Assembly (NCBI GenBank): GCA_027011225.1
Contig: JALVAK010000143.1
Span: forward strand, 1 to 57,941
Direction: 5' to 3'
DNA: 57,941 nucleotides
Source of the DNA: Nautiliaceae bacterium
Lineage (GTDB): Bacteria > Campylobacterota > Campylobacteria > Campylobacterales > Nautiliaceae
Numbering within the stretch: the stretch's first letter is position 1; each line of letters opens with the position of its first letter. The notes beneath the pieces were generated by a model, which was not told the DNA's origin, searched no databases, and worked only from the letters and a program-made list of their open reading frames with translations. Shown here piece by piece: positions 36,272 through 46,157 of the stretch. The translations under genes and the position numbers were made by a program.

Positions 36272-36885
36272 TTTTTATTTGTAATATCTATAATCTCTAC
36301 TCTTCTATTAAGTGCCCTATTAGTAGATGTAGTATTTGGCACTAAAGGATATTTCTCTCCATATCCTTTAACAACTATTCTTTTTGGATTTACTTTATAC
36401 TCATTTACTAAAATATCTCTTACCGCTTGCGCTCTTTTTAGCGATAATTTTAAATTATAATCTTGTGGACCTATATTGTCTGTATAACCATCGATTTCTA
36501 TTTTAAGATTTGGATTAGCTTTTAGTGTTGTTGCTATCTTTTTAATTTCTGGATAATAAATTTTTTTTACTTTTGCACTATTAAAATCAAAATGAAATCT
36601 CAAAGTTGTAATTATCGGACATCCATAATGATTTACAATTACACCTTTTGGCGTATTTGGACATTTATCTAATTCATCGATTATACCATCGTTGTCTGAA
36701 TCTTTAATTTTTTCTTTAACATATACTTTTTTGATTATAACTTTTGGTTTTTGAGTTTCGTTTTTATCTCTCCAACCTATTACTTTTTTATTTCCCGCAA
36801 GCTCTACTACACTAGTAGCCATCGGTTTTTCAGCACATCCTAAAAACAATAATACCCCAGTTGTAATAATAAAAATTTTTTTCAT
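36268..36885 (-). CDS. OmpA/Pal-family lipoprotein with thrombospondin-3-type calcium repeat
   Basis: A 205-residue outer-membrane lipoprotein: lipobox LLFLGCAE, a DSDNDGIIDELDKCPNTPKG repeat (about residues 62-81, a TSP3 Ca-binding loop), and a C-terminal OmpA peptidoglycan-binding domain (IDGYTDNIGPQDYN, LSLKRAQAVRDIL, GYGEKYPLVPN, NRRVEI). It anchors the outer membrane to the wall. The Tol partners are not nearby. Convergent 4-nt overlap with the amidohydrolase. Confidence 0.9.
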   Translation of the reverse strand: MKKIFIITTGVLLFLGCAEKPMATSVVELAGNKKVIGWRDKNETQKPKVIIKKVYVKEKIKDSDNDGIIDELDKCPNTPKGVIVNHYGCPIITTLRFHFDFNSAKVKKIYYPEIKKIATTLKANPNLKIEIDGYTDNIGPQDYNLKLSLKRAQAVRDILVNEYKVNPKRIVVKGYGEKYPLVPNTTSTNRALNRRVEIIDITNKN

Positions 36886-36893
36886 TTTCTCTC

Positions 36894-39035
36894 CTAAATT
36901 AATATTTCTCTTTGACCTTTTGCGTTTGGCGGTGATAGAATTCCTTTTCTCTCCATTTGCTCGATTATATTAGCAGCTCTATTATACCCAATTTGAAGCC
37001 TTCTTTGAAGATAACTTATACTTGTTCTTTTTTCGGTGAGTATTATTTTTTTCGCTTCTTCAAATAATTCATCCACATCTTCTATATCTTCTTCAACACC
37101 ACTTTCATTTTCTATTGTATTAATAATAGAATTATCATACTCAACTTCTCTTTGAGATTTTAAAAATTCTACTACTTTTTCTATCTCTTCTTCGGTAGTA
37201 AAAGGAGCATGAAGTCTTAAAAGCCCTGTAATACCAGGAGGTGTAAAAAGCATATCTCCTCTACCTAGCAAACTCTCAGCTCCAAATTGGTCTAAAATTA
37301 CTTTTGAATCAATTTTTTGCCCTACTTTAAAACTTATTCTACTTGGTAAATTAGCCTTAATTAAACCAGTTACTACATCCACGCTAGGACGCTGAGTTGC
37401 TACTATTAAATGAATTCCGCTAGCCCTTGCCATTTGAGCAAGTCTTGCAATAGAATACTCTACATCTTTACCACTAGTCATCATCAAATCAGCTAGCTCA
37501 TCAATAATAATTACAATATAAGGCAGTTTTTCTTTGGCTTTTTTATTATAGCTTTCAATATTTTTAACTTTCATTTTTGCCATTAGTTTATAGCGTCTCT
37601 CCATCTCTTTTACCATTGCATTAAGTGCTGTTATTGCTTTTTTAGGCTCAGTTATTACAGGCGTTAAGAGATGTGGAATATCGTTATAAATAGAAAATTC
37701 AAGCATTTTAGGGTCAATCATTACAAATTTAAGCTCATCTGGAGAATTTCTATAAAGCAAAGATAAAATCATCGCATTAATTCCAACACTTTTACCACTT
37801 CCTGTAGTACCTGCTATTAATAGATGTGGAAGTTTTGCCAAATCTGTTACAAAAGGCTCTCCTACTATATCTTTACCAAGTGCTAAAGTTAGAGGAGATT
37901 TTGACTTTTTAAAAATATCACTCTCAAGAATTTCTCTAAGATAAATTGTCTCTTGTTTTTCATTTGGAATTTCTATTCCTACTACATCTTTGCCAGGAAT
38001 TGGAGCTTGAATTCTAATTGACTTAGCCTTAAGAGCCATTGCTAAATCATCTTGAAGAGCTAAAATTTTACTAACCTTAATATGAGGGAGTGGCTTAAAT
38101 TCAAAAGTAGTAACAACCGGTCCTACATAATATCTTACAACATCACCTTCAATTTTAAATTGCTTTAATTTCTCTATTAAAATTTTTATTTTTTTATCAA
38201 TTTCAGCTTCATTAATTTCTGCTTTTTTCTTAGGAGGTTTAGCTAAAAAATCTAAAGGCGGAAATTTCCAGTTTTTAGGTTTACTTCTCTCTCCTATTTC
38301 AATTTGACTAAGAAGCTTTTTAGTATCTTCAAGCTCAGTTGCTTTTTTAACTTCTAATCTCTCAACACTATCTTTTTTTTCTAGTGTTGTATTTTCTATT
38401 TCTTCATTGTTTATTCTTTTTTCTTCTTCACTTACTACTTCTTTTATCTCTTTTTTATCTTCAATTTCTACTTTATTCTCTATTTTTTCCTCATTTCCAA
38501 CTTCTTCATAATCAAGCTCAATATTTTCTACATTATAATCATCTTCAAACGAATTTACATAATTATCTTCTTTATTATCTTCTTTATTAAAATCTTCATC
38601 TACATTTTCATCTTTGCTCTTTTTTAACTTAAAATTTTTAAAATAATTAAACACTTCTTCTTCAAAAACCATAAAAATACCCCATCCGCCTATTACTAAC
38701 ACTAATAAAACAACTCCTAAAATCCCTATAAATTCACTTAAAGTATTTACAAATAAATTACCAACTATCCCTTTTTTTAAAATTAAGCTTTGAATAAATA
38801 AAAAATCAAAAAACAGTATTAATATCCCAAGTGCCCGCAAAGAGTTTTTAAAATCAAATTTATTTTTGAAAGCTAGATAAAGTATCCATAAAAGATACAA
38901 AAACACTAAATAAGCAAAATATCCAAAAAGTTTTAGATTAAGTTTTCCTAAAAATTCTCCTATTTTACCCACATAATGAAAATTTGGAAAAGCGGTTGAA
39001 ATACCAATAAATAAAATAATAGAAAATAAAAACAA
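36894..39035 (-). CDS. ftsK: DNA translocase FtsK
   Basis: A 713-residue divisome DNA pump: four N-terminal membrane helices, an acidic Glu/Lys/Asp-rich linker (about 145-230), motor domain with GTTGSGKSVGINAMILSLL and IIIDELADLMM, VATQRPSVDVVTG, and a C-terminal gamma winged helix (SYLQRRLQIGYNRAANIIEQ) reading KOPS-like sites. The first in-frame TTG (39035) lacks a well-placed ribosome site. The frame continues upstream through LRKALF, and an ATT 12 codons earlier lies after AAAGGATTTAGG, giving positively charged residues before the first helix; that may be the true start. ftsK-flgL adjacency is as in Campylobacter. Confidence 0.92.
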   Translation of the reverse strand: MFLFSIILFIGISTAFPNFHYVGKIGEFLGKLNLKLFGYFAYLVFLYLLWILYLAFKNKFDFKNSLRALGILILFFDFLFIQSLILKKGIVGNLFVNTLSEFIGILGVVLLVLVIGGWGIFMVFEEEVFNYFKNFKLKKSKDENVDEDFNKEDNKEDNYVNSFEDDYNVENIELDYEEVGNEEKIENKVEIEDKKEIKEVVSEEEKRINNEEIENTTLEKKDSVERLEVKKATELEDTKKLLSQIEIGERSKPKNWKFPPLDFLAKPPKKKAEINEAEIDKKIKILIEKLKQFKIEGDVVRYYVGPVVTTFEFKPLPHIKVSKILALQDDLAMALKAKSIRIQAPIPGKDVVGIEIPNEKQETIYLREILESDIFKKSKSPLTLALGKDIVGEPFVTDLAKLPHLLIAGTTGSGKSVGINAMILSLLYRNSPDELKFVMIDPKMLEFSIYNDIPHLLTPVITEPKKAITALNAMVKEMERRYKLMAKMKVKNIESYNKKAKEKLPYIVIIIDELADLMMTSGKDVEYSIARLAQMARASGIHLIVATQRPSVDVVTGLIKANLPSRISFKVGQKIDSKVILDQFGAESLLGRGDMLFTPPGITGLLRLHAPFTTEEEIEKVVEFLKSQREVEYDNSIINTIENESGVEEDIEDVDELFEEAKKIILTEKRTSISYLQRRLQIGYNRAANIIEQMERKGILSPPNAKGQREILI

Positions 39036-39081
39036 AAAAAGAGCTTTTCTTAAAATCCTAAATCCTTTTTTTGATGGAATT

Positions 39082-41667
39082 TTATCTTAAAAAGTCAAGA
39101 AGCGTCAAATTACTAACTTTTGCAATACTTGCAAGAAGTGCTTTATAAGAAGTTTCAATAGAGTTTAATTTCATTGTAGCTTCGCCAATATCAGTGTCAA
39201 TATTTTGAGATTGCAATGATAATACGTGGTTTTTAAGCATTTCTACTCTCTCAATACTCAAATCAAATTCCTGAGAGATTGCCCCAATTTTAGCATGACT
39301 TCTTCTTACTCTATCCATTACATGCTCAATTGCTTCAATAGCACCTTGTATACCAAAATTTCTAGGATTTGCTAAGTTACTATTTGCATAATGATTACCA
39401 TTCTCAACTGCTTTAATTGCATTTTGAAGTGTTTTAAAAAAATCTGTTTGAGGCTCATCTATTGTAATTGCATTATTTGCTTGAAAAGAAAAATTTTCAT
39501 TAAATAAACTCACTCTTATATTCTTATCTGTTTTTAAATAAAATCTACCTTTATTATCTACTAAGCCTTTTACTATTTTGTTAGCAGCTTTAATAGAATC
39601 TTCATAAGAAGAATCTGGAAGATTTTGAGTAACAAGCATAGACACTACATCTGCTAATTGCTTAAAAGTTACTCCTTTAGTAATTTTTTCTTTTTGACAT
39701 AACTTGCAAGTTTTATTATCTAAGTAATTTACAGTTGTTATATGAGTATGAGCTGGAGTTTTTTCGCCAGATTCATTTAAAATATCATAAATTTTACCAT
39801 CAATCTCAAATGTAGATAAATGCCCATTACTATCTGGCGTATCTCTTAGAGTAATTGTTGCTCTTTTAAAATTTCCATTAATATCAAAAAACCTCATCTC
39901 AATTGTTTGAGGAAAAGAGATATTATCAATAGTATCAGCTATAACACTATTATTAGTAGCATAACTTTGAGCATTAGGATTTTGTTGAATAATTAAATTT
40001 CCATCTTTATAAATATACTCTCTATCAGCTATTATGTTAGAGACATTAGATTCTAACTTATTGCCATTTTTTTCAAAAAATAATTCATTAAAATTAGCTA
40101 TATCCTCACTTCTAAAAGCTTCTAAATTAGAATTATTAGCTTCTTTTGCAGTAATTGATAAAGAAAATTTAGATTTTTGAGTGTTATCTATTGTATTATC
40201 TTCCATAATAATTTCGCCATTTTCAATTCTTGCATCTACTCCAAAATTATTTTTGATTGTATCTAACAAATCTTGCATTGTAGTATTAGAATCTATTGAA
40301 AAATTTATATCTACACTATTTCCATTTACATCTGTTCCGCTAAGCTCTAGATGCTCAATATTTGCAATATTTCCATCACTTGCATCATATGCGCTAACTC
40401 CTATAACATCTTGAATTTTATCACTTGCAATTGCATCTCTTGAATTATCAAGAAGCTTAAAGTTTGAAAAAAATTTAAAAGTTTTATTATCCTTAAATCC
40501 TCCATTTGCACTAATAGTATCTAAGTTTCTAATAGAATTAAAATTACTTTTTTGAAAAATAGCAATATCATAAGGATTTCCCAAAGAATCGCCTCTTATT
40601 AAATCTTTTATTGAAGAAGGAGCGCTTTGTCCTTTAAAACTTTTTCCACCAGCAACCATATAAAAATCAGTAATCATTTTTCCAGTATTTAAATCTTTTA
40701 TTTGAATCTCTCCAGCATCATTTAAGTATACATCTACCCTTTTAAAAGTAGACGTATTTCCATAAATTTCTCCTATTTTATCTAATAAAGTTTTTATACT
40801 ATCATCATTACTTAAACTAAATGAAGCATTAATAACACTTCCATCGCTTTTTTTACCTTTTATGAAGAAATAATTAACTCCTGAAGTGTAAGTTTCATCG
40901 CTATTTTTAAAATCTCTAATACCTGTTAATACCCTAAGAGGAGAATTAACATCGCTTATTGTAATTTTTTGAGGCTTAGCTCCTTCTTTATTAGCTATAG
41001 AATCTTGAGGGTTATCTTTATCTATATATAGTTTTCCATCTTTTCTTACCACAAAATTTGGAAATTCTTTTAATTTATTATATTGAATTACATTTAAACT
41101 AAGATGCTTTTTATAATCATCATCTCTTCCTAAAAATAAACTTTTACCATCAATATTATATTCCCTCTCAACGCCTTTTCCCAAAAAAGCTTTAACTTTT
41201 TTATCATTACCCTGATATTCAAAATCTTCACTAATTGGTTTTTTATCAAACGCACTACCACTAAAAATATACTTTCCATCAAGCGAAGTATTTGCTAAAT
41301 CCTTTAAATGATTAAGCTCTCCTTTTAATTCTTTTGCTATAGCTTCTCTAGAAGTTAAATTATTTGTATCATTTGCAGCTTGTATTAATTTAACCTTAAA
41401 AGAATTTAGAGTATTAGAAATTTCATTTAAAATAGTATCAGTTTCATTTGCAAACGTCTTAGCAAACTGCGCACTTTTTTTTATCTCCTCAAATGAATTA
41501 ATCTCTTCTTGAAATTTTAAATCTTTTGTAAAAATAACAGGATTATCATACATATATTCAATTTTTTTTCCAGAAGAGAGCTGATATTGTACTTTTGTTA
41601 AAGCTTCTAAATTTTTTTGCTGATTAAGAATAAAGTTATTATATAACGTAAATTGAGTCACTCTCAT
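39082..41667 (-). CDS. flgL: Flagellar hook-associated protein 3 (FlgL), enlarged
   Basis: An 861-residue hook-filament junction protein. N-terminal D0/D1 helices (MRVTQFTLYNNFILNQQKNL, LSSGKKIEYMYDNP) and C-terminal coil (LNSIETSYKALLASIAKVSN) are FlgL; the roughly 700-residue centre is a variable surface domain, as in the long FlgL of Campylobacter. A stretch HTHITTVNYLDNKTCKLCQ (near residues 638-656) has a CxxC pair and two His, rare in secreted axial proteins and perhaps a metal site or disulfide. Confidence 0.92.
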   Translation of the reverse strand: MRVTQFTLYNNFILNQQKNLEALTKVQYQLSSGKKIEYMYDNPVIFTKDLKFQEEINSFEEIKKSAQFAKTFANETDTILNEISNTLNSFKVKLIQAANDTNNLTSREAIAKELKGELNHLKDLANTSLDGKYIFSGSAFDKKPISEDFEYQGNDKKVKAFLGKGVEREYNIDGKSLFLGRDDDYKKHLSLNVIQYNKLKEFPNFVVRKDGKLYIDKDNPQDSIANKEGAKPQKITISDVNSPLRVLTGIRDFKNSDETYTSGVNYFFIKGKKSDGSVINASFSLSNDDSIKTLLDKIGEIYGNTSTFKRVDVYLNDAGEIQIKDLNTGKMITDFYMVAGGKSFKGQSAPSSIKDLIRGDSLGNPYDIAIFQKSNFNSIRNLDTISANGGFKDNKTFKFFSNFKLLDNSRDAIASDKIQDVIGVSAYDASDGNIANIEHLELSGTDVNGNSVDINFSIDSNTTMQDLLDTIKNNFGVDARIENGEIIMEDNTIDNTQKSKFSLSITAKEANNSNLEAFRSEDIANFNELFFEKNGNKLESNVSNIIADREYIYKDGNLIIQQNPNAQSYATNNSVIADTIDNISFPQTIEMRFFDINGNFKRATITLRDTPDSNGHLSTFEIDGKIYDILNESGEKTPAHTHITTVNYLDNKTCKLCQKEKITKGVTFKQLADVVSMLVTQNLPDSSYEDSIKAANKIVKGLVDNKGRFYLKTDKNIRVSLFNENFSFQANNAITIDEPQTDFFKTLQNAIKAVENGNHYANSNLANPRNFGIQGAIEAIEHVMDRVRRSHAKIGAISQEFDLSIERVEMLKNHVLSLQSQNIDTDIGEATMKLNSIETSYKALLASIAKVSNLTLLDFLR

Positions 41668-41697
41668 AAATTACCTTTTTTTGAGCTTAAGCAAAAT

Positions 41698-42480
41698 TTA
41701 TTCCTTAACTATTTTTTTTAACTTTTCATTTAATTTCGCAATTTTTTCAATTAAAGTATTAATTTTCTCTATAGACTCTACATCCACATCATAAAGCTCA
41801 TTAAAGATATCTTTAAAATCTTGCAATAATCCATACATTTTATCAGTTATGTTAACTAATGTTTTACTCTCTTTAATAATATTTGAAGAATTTTGTTTTA
41901 AAGAGTTTATAGTAACTTCTACTTCTTTTGTAGCCTCTTGGGTTCTCTCTGCTAGTTTTCTAACCTCATCAGCAACTACTGCAAATCCTCTCCCATGCTC
42001 GCCTGCTCTTGCTGCCTCAATTGCAGCATTAAGTGCTAAAAGGTTTGTTTGCTCTGAAATATCTTTAATTAGCTGAATTACATTATTAATCTCTTCTACA
42101 GAAGTTTTAAGACCTTCAAAATTATCAGCAGTATTAGTACTAAATCTTACTATCTCATCAATTTTAGCATTTAAAAGCTCAAATGTCTCTTTTAAATCTT
42201 TAATTAAACTTTTAATAATCTCTCGCATCTTTTTTAGATATTGGGCTTCTTGTAAAGAATTTTCGCTAAGAGCTACCGCTTTTTTTAAATTATCATCGCC
42301 TGTTTTTTCTGTTTTTAACTCTTCAATTCTTTTTCTTAACTCATTATTTTCTTTTTTTAAAGTACTATTTTCATATTCAAGCATTCTTAATTTATCATAT
42401 AACTGCTCATTTTCTTTTTTTAAATTATCTAATTCTTCTTCTTTTTCTAAAAGAGCATTTTTATATTTATTACAAAACAT
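41698..42480 (-). CDS. Soluble methyl-accepting chemotaxis protein
   Basis: A 260-residue receptor without membrane helices: N-terminal coiled coil (about 8-62, heptads rich in Leu, Glu, Lys), then the signalling hairpin with the tip [20 protein letters not shown] and [19 protein letters not shown]. No known sensor domain precedes it, so a signal must reach it through the coiled coil or another protein. It precedes flgL by 30 nt and a sigma-28-like box lies upstream, which suits a late flagellar gene. Confidence 0.9.
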   Translation of the reverse strand: MFCNKYKNALLEKEEELDNLKKENEQLYDKLRMLEYENSTLKKENNELRKRIEELKTEKTGDDNLKKAVALSENSLQEAQYLKKMREIIKSLIKDLKETFELLNAKIDEIVRFSTNTADNFEGLKTSVEEINNVIQLIKDISEQTNLLALNAAIEAARAGEHGRGFAVVADEVRKLAERTQEATKEVEVTINSLKQNSSNIIKESKTLVNITDKMYGLLQDFKDIFNELYDVDVESIEKINTLIEKIAKLNEKLKKIVKE

Positions 42481-42499
42481 ACTTAGCCTTTTTATTTTA

Positions 42500-42505
42500 T
42501 AATCG
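42500..42505 (-). promoter_or_regulatory. Candidate sigma-28 -10 element upstream of the chemoreceptor
   Basis: The reverse strand reads CGATTAT, close to the Campylobacter sigma-28 -10 (CGATwT), 20 nt before the ATG at 42480, with a TGTAAAAAAA stretch in place of the -35. The spacing is not ideal. Confidence 0.35.
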
Positions 42506-42515
42506 TCAAAAAGCG

Positions 42516-43913
42516 TTATTTTTTTACATCAAGGGCTTTTGATTTTATTTTTACTTTTGTATTTACAATATCAAAAACATCTCCTACATTAATCTCTTCT
42601 AATGAAACTCTTTTGCCATTTTTAACAATTTCCCCAAAACCTTCTTTTTCTCTATTTTGAGGATTTAACGCTTTAAATGCATCTTCTAAAGCTTTTAATT
42701 GATTAGATTTTTTATTTAAAACACTTAAAAAAGCATTATCTAAAACTTCAAAAAAAGATAAATTATTTTTTTTAATACGGAAAATATTCTCTATTATATT
42801 TTCAAAATTTTTCATTAAAATCTCTATCTCTTTTTGCTCTTTTTTTAATCTATTTTGAGGAGAGAGAGATAAAAATTCATTTTTTAAAATATCAATTTCG
42901 TTTTGTTTTATATTAAAAATAGTTTTTATGCTATTATCAAATTTATCTTCTAAAACTCTTAACTCTTCTTCTTTTATGAAAATTTTCTTATCAATTGAAT
43001 TTGATTTTAAAAGCTCATACAAATACACAATATTTCTCTCTTTTTTAGAAATTATTGTACTCATTTTATAGTTAAAAATATTTATCATCTCATCAATCAT
43101 CATAAGTATTTCATTGCTATCTGGAAGGGCGATTTCTATTGCATTAGATGGGGTAGCAGCTCTTTTATCTGCTACAAAATCACTTATCAAATAATCAATC
43201 TCATGTCCTACTGCAGATATTATAGGAGTTTTTGCTTCAAATATAGCATCAGCTACTACTCTTTCATTAAAAGCCCACAAATCTTCTTTGCTTCCTCCTC
43301 CTCTTCCTACAATAATTAAATCAAATTTACTTCCATCTTCAAATACAAATTCATCTGCTAATTTTATTTTTCTTGCTATATCCTCAGCCGCCATCTCACC
43401 TTGAACTAGCGTATCAAACAAATAAAATTTTGTAAGTCTCCATCTTTTATTTGCAATTCTTAGCATATCTTGCAAAGCTGCAGCAGTTGAAGAAGTAATA
43501 ATAGCTATTTTTTTAGGAAATTTAGGCAGAGGTTTTTTCTTACTTTCATCAAAATAACCAAGTTTATAAAGCTCTTCTTTTAATTGCTCATAAGCAAGTT
43601 GTAATGCTCCTATTCCACTAGGCTCTATATTTTGGGCTATAAGTTTATACTCTCCTCTTGGAACATACAAATTAACAGCACCATAAACTAAAACTTTCTC
43701 ACCGGGTTTGAGTTTAAATTTTAGTTTTTTTAAATTACTCTTCCACATTGCACAATTAATTGAAGAGTTTTCATCTTTTATTGTAAAATATAAATGACCT
43801 GAAGAATGATATGTAGCTTTACTAACTTCACCTTCAACTAAGACAATTTCAAAATGACTCTCAAGAATAGATTTTATTTGATTATTTAGTTGAGTTACAC
43901 TTATTGGTTTCAA
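42516..43913 (-). CDS. xseA: Exodeoxyribonuclease VII large subunit
   Basis: A 465-residue nuclease subunit with TTG start at 43913. N-terminal OB fold ([20 protein letters not shown]), core with [34 protein letters not shown] and TPSNAIE, and a long coiled C-terminus. The small subunit xseB is not adjacent. Confidence 0.95.
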   Translation of the reverse strand: MKPISVTQLNNQIKSILESHFEIVLVEGEVSKATYHSSGHLYFTIKDENSSINCAMWKSNLKKLKFKLKPGEKVLVYGAVNLYVPRGEYKLIAQNIEPSGIGALQLAYEQLKEELYKLGYFDESKKKPLPKFPKKIAIITSSTAAALQDMLRIANKRWRLTKFYLFDTLVQGEMAAEDIARKIKLADEFVFEDGSKFDLIIVGRGGGSKEDLWAFNERVVADAIFEAKTPIISAVGHEIDYLISDFVADKRAATPSNAIEIALPDSNEILMMIDEMINIFNYKMSTIISKKERNIVYLYELLKSNSIDKKIFIKEEELRVLEDKFDNSIKTIFNIKQNEIDILKNEFLSLSPQNRLKKEQKEIEILMKNFENIIENIFRIKKNNLSFFEVLDNAFLSVLNKKSNQLKALEDAFKALNPQNREKEGFGEIVKNGKRVSLEEINVGDVFDIVNTKVKIKSKALDVKK

Positions 43914-43933
43914 AAAAGAGCCTTTTTAATAAT

Positions 43934-44908
43934 TTATTTCGTCACAATTCTCTTAATTCTTGGGGAAATTTTTACTAAAATATCATAAGTTATTGTATCA
44001 AAGTTTTTAACAAACTCTTTAACATCATCAAATACTATAACTTCTTTTTTAAATTCTCCTAAAACTGACATATAATCCATTGAAATTTTCCCAATAGCCT
44101 CAGTATCTTTTAATTTGCATCCATTCTTAAAATACGGAATACCATCTGCATATCCTACATCAATAGTTGTAATTTTGACTTTTTCTTTACTAAAAAATTT
44201 TTTATTATATCCAACACCATCATTTTCAATTTCTCTACTACTTACAACATTTGCAACCAAACTCATAACCGGCTCATACCCTTCAATCCCACCATATATC
44301 GCAATTCCTGGACGCACATAATCAAATGTATCAGGAAGTTTTGTTAAAGCCGTTGAATTTGCTATATGAAAATATGGTCTTTTTAGGGTATTTATTTTGC
44401 AAAAATGCTCTATCTTTTCTTTTACCTGTTTAAACTTTTGATATTGAATAAATGTATCACAATTTTCTTCTTCAGAGCAGCAAAAATGAGAAAAAACTCC
44501 TCTTAACTCAAAACCTTTTTTTAGAATAATTTCTAATGCTTCATCAACCTCATCTATCTCAATCCCATTTCTATTCATTCCGGTATTAATTTTTAAATGT
44601 ATATACGGATGACGATTTTTTTTAAGTTGAGAGAGAGAATTAATTGCATAAGAGATATTTAAAGCATTTCTATTTGTTTGAGGATTAAATACTAAAATTT
44701 CTTCAAAAAAACCTTTAATTATTTCCGCTTCATTATTGTTTCTTACACATACTTTTTTTATTCCATACTCTTTTAAAAGTTTTGAAATAGTAACAATTCC
44801 ATGCCCATAGGCATTGTCTTTTATAACAGCTAAAATATTAGGATTTATTGAAGAAATTTTGGATAAATTGCTAAAAAGATTAGATTTATTTATATATATT
44901 GTAGCCAC
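43934..44908 (-). CDS. alr: Alanine racemase
   Basis: PLP enzyme making D-alanine for peptidoglycan. A 324-residue protein with GTG start at 44908, on the short side. The PLP lysine is in AVIKDNAYGHG, and INTGMNRNGIE, VRPGIAIYG and IGKISMDYMSVLG follow. The C-terminus ends soon after the second domain, as in other Campylobacterota. It starts 7 nt after the rpsR stop. Confidence 0.93.
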   Translation of the reverse strand: MATIYINKSNLFSNLSKISSINPNILAVIKDNAYGHGIVTISKLLKEYGIKKVCVRNNNEAEIIKGFFEEILVFNPQTNRNALNISYAINSLSQLKKNRHPYIHLKINTGMNRNGIEIDEVDEALEIILKKGFELRGVFSHFCCSEEENCDTFIQYQKFKQVKEKIEHFCKINTLKRPYFHIANSTALTKLPDTFDYVRPGIAIYGGIEGYEPVMSLVANVVSSREIENDGVGYNKKFFSKEKVKITTIDVGYADGIPYFKNGCKLKDTEAIGKISMDYMSVLGEFKKEVIVFDDVKEFVKNFDTITYDILVKISPRIKRIVTK

Positions 44909-44914
44909 AAGGGA

Positions 44915-45196
44915 TTACCCTTTAAGTGGCTTAATAGCATCAAATGGATTTTCAATAACTCTTTTTCTATCAACTACATAAGGAATTAATGCCACTTGTC
45001 TTGCTCTTTTAATAGCTTTTTGCACCATATCTTGATGTTTTTTGCATGTACCAGTAAGACGTCTTGGCATAATTTTGTATCTCTCAGATAAAGAGTATTT
45101 AATTAATTCTAAATCTTTATATCCGATATAATCTACTTTCATTTCACAATATTTACATCTTTTTTTTCCATATTTTTTCTTTGGGTCTTGTGCCAT
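44915..45196 (-). CDS. rpsR: Ribosomal protein S18
   Basis: A 93-residue 30S protein. The core [12 protein letters not shown]-like segment (here [21 protein letters not shown]) and [20 protein letters not shown] are standard S18. It carries an N-terminal extension with CKYC and H/C residues, a zinc-type variant seen in some bacteria. Third gene of rpsF-ssb-rpsR, 10 nt after ssb. Confidence 0.96.
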   Translation of the reverse strand: MAQDPKKKYGKKRCKYCEMKVDYIGYKDLELIKYSLSERYKIMPRRLTGTCKKHQDMVQKAIKRARQVALIPYVVDRKRVIENPFDAIKPLKG

Positions 45197-45206
45197 TGTC
45201 TATCCT

Positions 45207-45638
45207 TTAAAATGGTATATCATCTTCATCAATATCTATTGATGGAACTTCATTTTGTTTTGTTTGTGGTTGCATCTGCGGCTTACTATCAAATTCGCCC
45301 TCACTTTGTGCTTTAGAATCCATAAATTGTAATTTCTCAGCAACAATTGAGTGTTTAGAGCGTTTTTGACCTGTGCTATCTACCCATTGCTCAAATACCA
45401 ATCTACCCTCAACTAAAACTCTTCTACCTTTTGCTAAATACTGATTAGCAATTTCTGCGCTTCTACCAAACACGGTTATATCTATAAACATAACTTCTTG
45501 TTTATTCTCACCTGTCATAGTATCTTTATAGCTTCTATTGGTTGCAAGACCAAATTTTGCTATAGCAGTACCAGATGGAGTATATTTAAGCTCTACATCT
45601 CTGGTTAAATTACCAACTAAAATAACTTTATTGTACAT
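45207..45638 (-). CDS. ssb: Single-stranded DNA-binding protein
   Basis: A 143-residue OB-fold protein: MYNKVILVGNLTRDVELKY, FGRSAEIANQYLAKGRRVLVEG, a Gln-rich linker and the acidic interaction tip DIDEDDIPF. The start overlaps rpsF by 11 nt, keeping the conserved rpsF-ssb-rpsR order. Confidence 0.97.
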   Translation of the reverse strand: MYNKVILVGNLTRDVELKYTPSGTAIAKFGLATNRSYKDTMTGENKQEVMFIDITVFGRSAEIANQYLAKGRRVLVEGRLVFEQWVDSTGQKRSKHSIVAEKLQFMDSKAQSEGEFDSKPQMQPQTKQNEVPSIDIDEDDIPF

Positions 45639-45960
45639 TTTTTACCATTTCTTCCCAGCGTTTAATATCTTTTTTTGTTTCATATTTTACAGTCATAAAT
45701 CTTAGTAAATCTTCGTTATATCTCATTTGTCTCTCAAGCTCAAGTACAGCTTCAGCTGGAGCTTTATAATAAATTATATAATAATGACCTCTCTCAAATT
45801 TTTCAATAGGATATGCTAGCTCTCTAACACCTATATTATCAACTGCAACTACTTCTCCACCATTTTGAGTAATTACATTTTTAATATTTTCTACAACTTT
45901 TTCTCTCTCTTCATCGCTAAGCGTAGGCTTTACAATAAACATAGTCTCATAATGTCTCAT
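45628..45960 (-). CDS. rpsF: Ribosomal protein S6
   Basis: A 110-residue 30S protein. I start it at the ATG 45960 (MRHYETMFIVKPTLSDEE) with AAAAGGAGATTT before it; the open frame runs 48 codons upstream through a structured leader and has no ribosome site of its own. Core blocks VVAVDNIGVRELAYPIEKFE and GHYYIIYYKAP are S6. First gene of the rpsF-ssb-rpsR operon. Confidence 0.97.
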   Translation of the reverse strand: MRHYETMFIVKPTLSDEEREKVVENIKNVITQNGGEVVAVDNIGVRELAYPIEKFERGHYYIIYYKAPAEAVLELERQMRYNEDLLRFMTVKYETKKDIKRWEEMVKNVQ

Positions 45961-46032
45961 TAAATCTCCTTTTGGCTTTTTAGCCCCGTTTGCTTGGAGC
46001 AAGGAGGCATATATTTTTGAAGTGAAATTATA
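45961..46032 (-). promoter_or_regulatory. Promoter and structured leader of rpsF
   Basis: The reverse strand has TGTATAAT (-10 at 46027-46032), predicting a start near 46020 and a leader of about 60 nt. In it, CCTCCTT (46001-46007) can pair with AAAGGAG of the ribosome site (45966-45972). Small hairpins TTGCT/AGCAA and GGCT-AAAA-AGCC lie between. rpsF leaders of many bacteria bind the S6:S18 pair for autoregulation; this could be such a site, but I could not verify the motif. Confidence 0.5.
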
Positions 46033-46130
46033 CAATAATTTAAAAAAAAAACCAATAACATAAATTGCACTTAATATGCCTATAATTTTTTTGTAGCTAA
46101 TCATTGTTTTAGCAAGTATTTAATTTAATG

Positions 46131-46136
46131 TATAAT
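46131..46136 (+). promoter_or_regulatory. -10 box of the gap promoter
   Basis: TATAAT 22 nt before the gap ATG, with TTTAGC 17 nt upstream (46108-46113) as a poor -35. The leader is about 15 nt and includes the ribosome site AAAAGGAG. Confidence 0.55.
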
Positions 46137-46157
46137 TACAAAAAAAAAGGAGAAATT

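Noticed and set aside
38384-38590. Forward-strand Leu/Phe/Tyr-rich frame within ftsK
   Set aside because: It is the complement of the acidic Glu/Asp/Lys linker of FtsK; no ribosome site.
46033-46104. rpsF read from 46104 with a 48-residue extension
   Set aside because: S6 proteins begin at MRHYETMF-like sequence; the upstream part contains the promoter and leader hairpins.
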